Shown here: positions 41,101 through 53,100 of the stretch, piece by piece
Layout: each line of letters begins with the position of its first letter
How positions within the stretch are numbered: the first letter of the stretch is position 1
Assembly (NCBI GenBank): GCA_022494885.1
Contig: JAGVSM010000844.1
Coordinates: 62,001-126,000, forward strand
Origin: Micrasema longulum
Taxonomy: Eukaryota; Arthropoda; Insecta; Trichoptera; Brachycentridae
Direction of reading: 5' to 3'
DNA: 64,000 nt
Made by a program: the position numbers and the translations under genes
Notes under the pieces: model-generated
Told to the model about the DNA's origin: nothing
The model's input: the letters and a program-made list of their open reading frames with translations, nothing else
The model's database searches: none

Positions 41101-44100
41101 TTAACTTTATAAAGAATTGAAGATAACTCTTGTCAACCTGCCATTGTAATTGGAGCTAAATTTCTCTGAAATAAGTGTGCAACTGGAATTTCAAGGTGAC
41201 TCACAAAACACTTACAGGATAAATTATGTTAACCTACTTGATAAAGATTAGTATTAGTTGAGAATATCTGCAGAAAAATACTGTACCCCAATTTAATTTC
41301 ACATGCAAAAATGTCTACGTAAGTAACTGAAGAACAAAATAAATATTCCAATTTTAGTTGGAAAAAAAAGTAGAATATGATATTTGCATAGAAGCGATTA
41401 ATACAAACATTGAAAAGATTATTATTAACTACTGTGTATGTCTACGATATCACACGAGTCTACATAGAATACAAGACTTGATATATCTCTTATTTTTTAA
41501 AAACAATGAAGTCGTATTTTGTTATAACATGGATTAATTATTTTTATAAATCATGGAAAATAGATTATTAAACAGTAATATGTTAAATTTTTCTTTTTAA
41601 ATACCTGTATTTCAAAATATCTCATCTTTTGCCTAAATTAACATATGCAACATTACAGCAGAATATTTTTTTATCAGTCTTTTAAGAGCTAAAAAATCAT
41701 TCTAATTACAATTTCTTAGTAGAAGGTCATTGTAATCAATAAAACCATGATCATTTTTCTATTCGCACCCTGTGATGCATAGGGCTATAAAATGGTAATC
41801 CAGTTGCAGCGACTTGATCATTTGTGTGAAGGCAAAAGCAGTCTTACGCTTCAGAACCAAAAAATTAGAGTGAAAATCACACTTTAAGATTAAACACTCC
41901 ATTTCGACCCTGCAAGGAATCGAACCCGAGATCTCGAGCATGTGGCCGAATGCTTTAACCTGTACATTTAGAGGCGGACTTATCTTTGCTCAGTTTTCTT
42001 TTTCAAGATTAGAAAAAAAAATAGTACTCGTACACACCGCAATATTGTGTACACAACAGAAAAATCATGCAAAAACAACTCAAAACAAATGGACTACAAA
42101 GCCAAACACATGTATTAATTGTCTGTTAGTTTTCTTTCTCACCGGAGTTTCTACAGTTGTCCTGTTGGCCTCAGCTCTGTTCTATAATCCAACACCAAAA
42201 CATGGTTAATATTATTTAAGCTCCAAAACCTTACAGGAAGCGAATTAGTTGAATAAAAGAGAAGTAGGTATGCACATACTAATGTAATGCTGTGTATCGA
42301 CTATGCATTAGCAATATCTCTGTTAAGCTGTAAAATGTCTAAATAACATATCGTCGCCGTTTATGAAAAGTCACTAAACCCTAAAAAAGGCAGTTTTGAG
42401 TTGAAAATGCCTTTCAAAGTGTAAAATTATGTTATTTAAGAGACAAAAGTCACCAAGGTTACTTAGAAAAAAGTTAGTGAAAAACAGTGTTGTGACTTTC
42501 AATAAAATCTCAACAAGCATAAATCACTGAAGGCAGATAGAATTTATTGACAGTTTAGGCTAATTTTAATCATTTTTTTAAGTATGACAGTTTTCTTTAT
42601 AAAAAACAAAATTTTGTTTGTGTTTAGGTATTTCTATAATAAAAAATTAAACAATAAATATGATTAAAAATATTTCTTTATATAGAGCATATTTTTAACC
42701 ACAAAATTTAATATTTATTTGTAATATTTCGATCCTGGCATTTACTTTTTGGGTTACATTTTACAGATTATAAACAAGCAGAAGTCACTAAACCATATTT
42801 TAGCCACCTTGGCACATTAAAAACCTTCCAGATATATGAAAATATGTCTGAAAGAAAAAGTTACCAGTGGAATTTATTAAAAAGACGTGAAGGAATTGTG
42901 TTGTTTAGATAAAACTTCCAAAACACAAAATGTCGATTTTTCCTAGGTCTCCAAACTTTCAAATTGCGATGTCCCAAAATGGTGTTTTTGGGTTAGTGAC
43001 TTTTGCTTGAACGGCGACGATATTTTACATACATCGAAATATTACAACAGAGATGCAGAACAGCTTTGAGAAGGAAATATGGAAGTCTAGGCATTTACAG
43101 GTCTGTGATTCCTATTGTAAATAATGCTTTCGACTTCTGAAAATTGGTCGATTAAGTGCACTAAATGTCTCAAATTTGTCATTATATCTGAGCTATCTAC
43201 TGTCCAATTCTGGAAAAAAAGCGGTACATTTAGTTTTGATGTTCTTTTCTGCATCATATCAAATTGTGTTTTAGGTTTGTGGCAATTTTGCTCACAAAAT
43301 TTAAGCATATCACCTTTGAGCTGCTTGTGTAAAACTAAATAATAATTATTATTTAAATTTATTTCAACAGAGAGGGAAAACATTTTTGAGAAGGGAATAT
43401 GGAAGTCTAGGCATTTACAGGGCTTATGACCTGTCATTGGCTGGTTTAAGTGGCCACTTTACACACTGTGTAACATTCACCATTCTGCCCATGTTTGAAC
43501 ATCCACATTTCCTCAACTCTTCATCTGTTGACTTTTGTGAAGTAAAGGAGCTGAAAACCTTTATCATGCGGGTGAGATTCATCCGGCTGAACCAAATCAC
43601 CTACTAGGCAACGCCTGAAAACAATTTTCCAATTTTTATACTTCTTCTTTTACCAGGTAGTAATTCAACAATGTTTGATTATGTCCAAATGCTTAAAGTG
43701 GCCACTTAAACCAGCCAATGACAGGTCATAAGCCCTGTAAATGCCTAGACTTCCATATTCCCTTCTCAAAAATGTTTTCCCTCTGTTGAAATAAATTTAA
43801 ATATGAACAACTCCCTAGGGAGGAAATCCAGCCAGTCTGCAAGCATTTGGACATAATGAAACATTGTTGAATAATTATTATTATCATTTCCCTATCCATA
43901 CCCGATGGTACATAGGGCACTGCATTGATAACTGATCAAAGCCAAGTCCACTTATATCTCAAAGTTTTTTTTACAAAATTGATGATTGTATGCTGATCAA
44001 GTTATCTATGGACATCTGCTACAGGAAATATTGACAAAATCAAAACATTCTCATACTAAAACAATACATTGGTAATCCTTTGTATTTGTAAAGCAAAAGA

Positions 44101-47100
44101 AACTTAAAATCAAAAGTGTACTAAATAGAAAAACTATTAGTTTGTGACTATGTAAAAACTTCCATTTTGATTTGCCGACAAACAAAAATTCTGACTTGGC
44201 CAGTTTTTCTTGAAGGCTCATGAAATTTTTTAATGAAAGAATAATAACTGTCCATGCGATAATATCTTCCCACAGAGTGTCAAACATCTGTTATTTCAAT
44301 GTCTGTTTTTCAGATTACAACGCCATAATCTTGTCCAGGAAAGATGGAATATCTAGTATCGTAATAATATAGATGTTCACATTGTCATTAAAAGTAGTTA
44401 TCAAGCGCCATTTTTCTTGGACTTTGCAACAATGGTGATCGGACGCATTTAAGTAATTAACCAGAATCAATTTTTAATCAATTTTCCCATTTGCAAGAAA
44501 ATAAATTGAGATTTTTTTCAGAGAACCATAGCCTAGTACATGACATTAACTACTAGAGATGGGCATTTCATTATTTAAAAGGCATAGCAGTAACAGTTAC
44601 TGTTACATAAATTAAACTGTTTTTTAATAACAGTTCAGAGCGTGGGCAAAAAATCTAGTACGAGCAACTGCTGAACAGTTTCTCAAAATTTGATTAAACT
44701 GTTTCTTGTTACAAACCAAGCTGCTCTAAACAGTTATTTAAGAAACAGTTTCACATACCCTGACCTGTTTTAAATTTTTGTAAGGATGGGTGTTAGCCAC
44801 AGTTTTACCACACTGCTCTAAAAACAATTGTATCTTTTTTTTTTAAAGAAACAGTTTTACATATCCAAACTAATTTTTCGTTTCCCAGGGGGAATTCTTT
44901 TGCCCTCGCACCTTTAAATTGTTAATTTTAGAAACAGTTCAATATAATATCCTGACTAGTTTTTCTTTACAGAAACAGTTTAAAAATGGATTCAGCTATT
45001 TCCAGAGAACAACTGTTTTAAAATAAATGTTTTTTTTTTTTACCACCTTTACTAACAACTACAGGCATCCAAAGTACATAAAAATAGGTATATTGATAGA
45101 CCAATTGCAGCGTTTCTCGATCTCGTTAAATGGTTAGTTTAATACGATTAGTCTCTTTACGAACCATCAGTTCCCTGGGGTTTAGGAAGTCGACGGCATG
45201 CCTCTTGATGGCGTGAAGGGCCGCGTTGGTGGCGTAGCCAGATGCGCCCGAGGGGGAGGGGGGGCCCGGGGAGGCCCCTCGCCCCTCGGTCGTCCCGACC
45301 GCCACCGCGGGAGGTGTTACGCCCTTGCGGCGCTGGGCTAGTGACGCTCGGAGGGCCTGGAATTACAAACATCATTTCGGCTAAACAATTTGGACTAATC
45401 TCACCTACATCAATAAAACAAAATTAAAAGAAGGTCTATTCATTAATCGTTTGAATTTATTTAAGAATAAGGAAGTTCAGAGGTTTTTCAGGAAACTTAT
45501 GTGTGTGAATCAAGCGTCCAAACCACTACATCACGGAGGCCGACTAAATTATTTATTATTTTATTTACTATCAAACTAAGCAAAAAGCATTATCATCGCT
45601 ATGAAGTTGTGTAATTTTGAAAATCTCCACCCAAATTTGATGAAAAATTAATTTGCGAGTGCTTCTGACATTTAAAAGTTGAAACCGTACACAAATTATT
45701 TCTACCAGAACCAGAAATCTGTTGCTGGTTGCCACAACAACATAACACAATAATTTATTGGTTATTTATAATATCTAACAATCTAATTATAAATTATGAC
45801 TTTACCTCTGCAGAGCAGTGTCGGTCCTGTAAATGGGTCATCATAGAGAATCTCTTGCGGGGAAGTTGGTCACAGTGCGCCCACAAACACGGCAGCTCGT
45901 TCCTGTTGCAGTGGGCTGCACAGGCGTGGGCGTACACAGCCGCAGCATTCTCAAATACCCTGTATTACACAATTATTACATACATTGTTTTCTTAAAGTC
46001 TAGCCAAAATTAAAATATACATTTTTAAATAATAACTTAATACAAATTGCAAACATTGAAAAGATTATTTTTAACTCTTGTATGTCTATGATGCCACATG
46101 AGTCTACACAGAGTACAAGACTTGATATTTCTCCAATTTTTTTAAGTAGTGAAGTTGTATTTTGCTATAACAGGCCTAAATTATATGATTATTTATAGAT
46201 TATCAAATAGTATTTATATATTTTTTTGTTTTTAAATACCTCGTCTTTTTCTTAATGTAATGCGACATTACGGCACCGTTTGCAGAGGGATTTTTAGCAT
46301 AATCTTTTTTCTCATAATCGGTGCAACATCGTTTGCTAAGAAAAGTAGCATGGACGATTGGCCTCGAGAGGGGAGACTACACTTACGGAGAAATGGAGTC
46401 AATGTTAAAAATCTCAAGTCTACTAAAACGTAGAAATAACATTGACTCCATATTTATGTTTAATTTACTGAATGGCTTGATTGATGAACCATCGCTACTG
46501 GAACAAGTGGCATTCAATGTTCCAATCCGCCGGTTGCAAAATAATAATGTGCTGTTCCTCGATCAACACAGCGCAAACTATGGCTTGCATGCACCAATGT
46601 CCCGATTGTGTCGTATTGTAAACTCGAGACAAGATCTGGACTTTTTTAGAGACAACTTAAACAAATACCACTTTCGGACAAAGGGATTTTGAGTATTATT
46701 AAATTAAAATCTATAACCTACTTCCACTATCTATTAAAACAATTAGTAACGAGAAAATGTTTAAAAAGGCTATAAAAAAATTGATAGTGAAGCTGGGTAG
46801 AAGTAAAACGGATTGTGTCATTCGCCCAAACCAATATTGAATCAACCGCACTTAGCTTATGTTAAGCTTTTGTTATTTTCATTGTGCGTTTTGTAATATA
46901 AATAATATAGATGTACATATATACCTTGTTTTTAAAACTGTGAATATTTTGTTAATTATCTCTGATTGTTAAGTTAGTCTTCTTTGTTTATTCTCTAATG
47001 TAAAAACATTTCAAAAAAATATAGTTAAGTGTCCTCGGCACGGGTAACCCCAACGAGGACACATTATTTTTATTATTAACTATAGTTTGTAAGAGAAAAA

Positions 47101-50100
47101 TATGGAAAAAAAAAAGTCTATAGATTTTAAAAATCACTAAGATAGACTGGATCTTGTCTTGAGGTAGTAATTTTTATTTTTTTGTCCTAGCTTTAATTTT
47201 ATTTTATTAGTATCTGTATTTATTATAAGAAATTGTATTAACCATCGTTAGAATGGACTACTAATTGTATATACTTACGTATCACAACCTCTCCACTGAC
47301 ACACCCAGGGTTCATCGGGTATCTTTCTCGGAGCTGCGGGAGGTTCTTTCTAAAAACACGAAATTAACAATTGAGACACGACTGAGTGAATTAGAAAAGA
47401 GAAATCGGTAATGGAAATTTACTCACAATGACTTGTGGTTCACTCACTAAGGGCTGTAGGACTTTATTGGGCTGATTCTGCTGAAACTGCTGCTGCCCGG
47501 ATACGATAATCTTCTGTCCTTGGATGATTTGTTGATTATTCACAATAATCTTCTTCTCGACCTTGGCAGCTTGGGCCACTTGCTGGTTCCCGATGACGAT
47601 GTTCTGCCGATTACCTTGCTGCTCTACGATGAACTGATTTCCGGCGTTAATAATCCTAGGGGAGCTTGTGACCATCGTGTTTCCGCCCTGGAACGGCTGC
47701 GAGACGGAAACAATCTGCTGGTTATTCCCGATGAACTGTTGTCCCTGGCTGATGATTTGGTGGTTCGATACGTTTCCGGTGATCATCTGTTGGTTTCCGA
47801 CCACGATCTGCTGGTTGCCGACCATGATCTGTTGGCCCCCGACGACGATTTGCTGATTCCCGCCGATGATCTGCTGGATCTGGCCGAACTGTTGCTGGTT
47901 TCCCGACTGCATGATGACTTGCTGGTTGCTCTGAATGAGTTGCTGGTTGGCCTGTATGATTTGCTGGTTGCCTTGGATGATCTGTTGGTTCTGCTGTTGG
48001 TTGGTGAGGAGCTGGTTGGAGATGATCTGCGGCTGCGGCTGGTGGCTGATGACGGGTTGCTGGCAGGGAACCAGCTGCGCCTGGCCCTGAACTATCTGCT
48101 GCTTGATAACTCCGGACTGATGAATCATCCCGCCCTGGACTATCCCCTGGTTCCCTTGTATGACTCCCTGAGTAGATTGAATGACTCCGGTCGATGTTTG
48201 AATTATACCTCCAGTACTCTAAAAAAAATTCTGATTGAGTAAAAAAAAAAACGTGAAATAAATAATGTGAGGCTTTTAAAACAAAGACGGCAATCGCCAC
48301 CATTGGTCTGAAATAAGTTAGATATGGCGATGGATAGAGAAACAAAAATACTATTGATAAATACAAAGGTTTCGGAGCATAAATTAATGGCAGAGCAGTA
48401 TGCCATACATTTTTGAAAGCATTTAGTTCTAAAATTAAAGTGACGAACATTAGTAATATAAATTTTCAGAAGACGTATTTAAAATCAGTTCATTAAAAGA
48501 ATTAGAAACGATTTTATGCAAAAATTATTTTATATAAAGTATTTTCATGGTTTCTGCACTGTTGATAAAAGAACTTCACTGACGATATGTATATAAAATA
48601 GTTTAATACATTTTTTTAAATGACATCGATCCTCTATAAAATGTTGGCAAGAAAAAATAAAATCTTCCCTTTTAGATCCAAGCCACAGAATTATTAACTA
48701 AAATAATAAATTAGCGAACCGAGTTGTGGTCCCGTGGTAGCGTTGGTCCGAGGTTCAAATCCTATTCAAATAATGAACTCAAGTATTTCTTTTTTCTAAA
48801 AAAAAAAATTTGCAATTTGGGAAAAGTACTAAAAAAACATTTATTGCGCATTACTAAAAAAGATAAAAGGTGGCGAACGCCGTGTTCGTTTTAACACGCC
48901 TCTTGTAGTCATATCGCACTGGTGATGTCAACATAAAGTACCAGTCATAAAATTTAAAGCGTTATTAGTTATTACATAATATTATAATATGTAGACAAAA
49001 ATTACATTCACAAAAATGAGATGAAATTTTATATACACTTGATCCATGGAAAACGATAAGTGGAAAGAAAGGTGATGCATGCAAAAGTTAAGAGCGAAGT
49101 GTATATATTTTAATGAAGATATATGATCATCGTGCAATGGTAGAAAGAAGAAAAGCATAGACATAAAACCACAGAAAAATTAAAAGTGGAGTTAAACAAA
49201 GAATGATATTCAGTAAAAAAATTATATTTGAAGCACTAACTTTATGGTTATTCATTATAATAAAATAAACAACAACTTTGTTTTTAACCGCCTATTTTTC
49301 TACCGACCGGTATGAATTCATCACAACTGGAATATGCATCGTCAGTCTGGAGCCCTTTGTACAACTGCAACTCTTTTAACTTGGAAAGAGTTTAGAGGAA
49401 GTTTTTACGCTACATACAGTTCCAAAAGGGTAAACCAGTAAATGAAATTTGCTACCAAACTTTGATGTCTGAGTTGAGGTTACCATTGCTCTCCACCAGC
49501 AGGACAATTGCTGACCTCACCCTAATGCACAAAGTGATATGCGCCATAATAGATTGCCCAAAATTACTGTCCCTGATAAACTTTCGTGTACCCACGAGGA
49601 CCACCAGACTCCGACACATGTTCCAGTGCGAGTACAATAGGTCAAACTTTACCCACCATTCTCCCCTCCCCAAGTGAGCATCCACAGAACAGCTAATGAT
49701 TATGCCGAGCTGTTGGACTTGCACCACACCACTCCTGCTGCTATTAAATTAGCTATCCTATCCATCGAATGGCTATCCCCTCAATTCTCCCCTATTTAAT
49801 GTGTTTCTCCATTTATCTTCACTTTATTTCCTTTTCCTTTTTTTTTAGAATAATTACAAGTTAAGTGTAATAGTTGTGAGTTTATTTTTGTTATTTTCTA
49901 TAATATTTTATATGCACTTTTAACTGTATATTGTAAGAGCCCTCTGGGCGTTTATTAAATAAATAAATAAGAAAAGAAAAAACAAACAAACAATATTTCT
50001 TTTAGTCCACTTCTGTCTGGTTTTAAAGATCGTACCCATCTCACATTAGGCTTTCCATCCTTACAATACAAAAAGACTTGATTATTAGCTCCATGGGTTC

Positions 50101-53100
50101 TCATCGTACCTTATAAAGAAGCTTGTGTAGCTTCGTAGCGTCAAAAAAAGGTGTTTTTTATTTATTGTATTATAATGATATTACAAATTAAATTGAAGAT
50201 ACTAATGCACAACAGTGTAAGAACGGAGAATGGTTCCACTGAAAATAAAAAGGCAAGGTGCAATAGTGCAAGAATGAACAGAGGTAAATATAAAGTAGAC
50301 GAATAAAAATAGGATACCATTGGAAAACGAACAGTGGGTTAGTGGAAAAAGAATGAGAAATAAATCAGTTTAAAATGAAGATAAATATGTTATGCTAAAC
50401 AATTCCAGCAGAATTATGTATATTTAGGCATAAAAAACATTAATAGTCTCCTTACATAAAATAAAAGATATAAATTAAACATTAAAGGATCACTTCGCAA
50501 AAAATGACTAGATAACATTAAAGGACCATTGAAAAATGTCTATACTTTACATTTTTATTAGAAATATACATATGTATGTATTTGTATTATAATTATACTC
50601 GTATTAATAATTCAGTCAAGTCCCTCTCCAAGCACAAGAGCTTGTTTCTTTTTTAGAGAGATGTTTCTCATGATGCTGTTATATGTATTTGAATGAATTA
50701 ATGTACCTTAATTATTGTTATATATGAAATTATTAAATAAAATATCAGAATAAAGATAAAATTATTCCTAAACTGAAGTGAGAATCGTGCAATGGCAGAA
50801 AAACGAAACACAGGTCCACTGAAAATAAGGATGATGGTGCAGGAATTAAAATGAAAAATGAATGGCAGAAAAGAACGAAGAATTGTTGGCTGAAATTAAT
50901 AAGGGGAATATGCGGAATGGTGCAAGAATGAACAGAAGGAAGTGTAATGTTGAACCATCAGCCCGGTTAGATGTACCTGAATAACAGAGTTGGCGCTAGG
51001 TTGGTGCTGTGACTGCTGTTGGCTGATGGCTTCAGTGGCCTGAGTTATCAAACTGTTCAAAGTATTTTCATCCAGACCACCGGGATTATTCACCTTAAAG
51101 CAGACAGTACTTTCCTCACCGTCTATTTCACTAGCTGTTTCAAAACCACTACACCATTTTCACTTATTTTAATATATATTATATATAATTAAAGAAGTAC
51201 AGTAAGTTGTACTTTTAAAAAATTCATAATAATTCAAAAAGTTTGTATTGTTACATAAACGCGACAGCAGGTCCATAAATTTGCAGTTCTGTGATAATGG
51301 CTGTTTGCATTCAATTGTTTGCTTTATTCAGAATTCAAAATTTGCATTTTTACTAACAAGTATACTTGGGACGATGATAAATATCATTGTCTCAATTGTA
51401 TTTTATATGATTGTTTCAAGTTGTACCGCAGAACATATATTATTTAACAACTACAATTTTCAAGATTGAAGACGTATTTTTCTTATTATAACTGTCAAGA
51501 TGTCTTACTGTTACAATTATACGGGGTTTGATCGATATGCTCCGCCCTTGGCCTATTTCGAAGTAGATGAGAAAAAGTTCTCCTGGACTTGTATACACTT
51601 CTTCCAGCGATGCTCCAAAATTTCTATAGCTTCCTGGTAGAATATTTGTCCGACCTCTGCCAACCAATAATTTACACAGCACATGCCTTCATTGTTGTCC
51701 AAAAATTTATTTCCACGCAAATGTTCCTTAAGTTTTAGGAATAGCCGGTAGTCACTAAAGGCTAGATCAGATGGAGCATTTTCAACCAATTCAAAACAAG
51801 CTGCTATTGACACTTAACGCCTTGTGGGCTGGGGCATTATCCAATAATTTAGCACTGAACAGGATTTTGCAGAGGTCAGCGGCCTGTTGTATCAAAACTG
51901 TTGCAGGTTTCAACTTGTCACCGGTACTTAACACGTAGGTTCATTAGACTACAAAACGCATACACATCAGCTTGACTGGTCAACACTCGAAGCAGGTCAG
52001 GGGTGGAGCATAATTATCAATCAACCCTCGTATAGACACTTGAAATGAAATATAATTTTAGAATGACAACTAACTGCAAATGGCCACCAAATTTAAATAT
52101 TAAGGAGTAAAGCCACTCCAGAATTTGAAGCCGCTCGACAATCTTTGAAGTCAACCAGGAAGGTAAAAGAAGAGGACAATGTTAATTTGAAAGGCCAAAT
52201 GTATGGTTGTACATTGCAAATTGAAATTTTCTACTATAAAATGTTAATTCAAACTTTAAAGGTGTTTTTCTCAAAACCTGTTGGCCAAAAAAGCACCATT
52301 TCATTAAAAAAATTAAAAGTATCTTCTCAGATACATTGTGGATCGAACTACGTACGGAATTTGCGGTTGGTTATTAACTTTTTTTGTTATAAATAATAAA
52401 TCATGTAATTTTTTTGCTTAAAGATTTATTTTTTCTTTCAAATCTGCTTTTTATACACATAAAAAATAAAAATCAATTGTTCTAGGTTGAAAACTAAAGG
52501 AGAAATCTTTCCGGCTGCAAAACGCTTTGCACAAAAGATACTCTGCAGTTTTTAAAAAAAAAATACAAAAAAATATAAAATTGTACACTTTAAACTATGT
52601 TAAATAAAGTTTTACAATTCGATTTTTTTATTGCTTTCATTGTATTCCTATTTTTTTTTTTTAATGTATGGAATGTGAGGTTGACAGGTCCGAGCTGACG
52701 TTGCAGCGGACTATGCGTTCGGACCTGTCAACCTCACAGCTGTTGGTGTTGCCCTCAATGTAACTTTTTTTGAAGCGCTGAAGTGGCTTTAACCCTTAAG
52801 TAAATCGTGAAAAGGCAAATAATTTTCGTCAAAATAATGAAAATATGACAATGAATGCTAAGTGCAACTTTTGAGGTGAGATTTTGTTTAGTAGTATACC
52901 AAGTTTCACTATTAGTTTAATAACACGTACTATGTTTTTTTTTTCAATTTAAATTATGGGCAATACAACCTTTTGGATTATTTTTTAATGTGAAGTATTA
53001 AGACTTACTGTTAATGTGATTGGTGCATTTGGTCCATTTCCACTCTGAAGTATAAATATAGTCTTGTGTGGCATAACACCCCCCTGCATAAAACTTAGTC

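Noticed and set aside
44051..44287. A 78-codon minus-strand frame considered as the missing ARID2 exon
   Set aside because: It has no likeness to the conserved region; the correct exon was found at 39703-39794 with matching phase.
47520..48242. A 240-codon plus-strand open frame rich in Leu and Asp
   Set aside because: It lies exactly antisense to ARID2 exon k; the repeating NQQ codons read backwards give Leu/Asp repeats without stops. It is a shadow of the repeat.
47722..48450. A 242-codon minus-strand frame with Gln/Pro/His-rich sequence
   Set aside because: It is another frame of the same repeat exon and runs into intron sequence; splice sites and phase support the NQQ frame instead.
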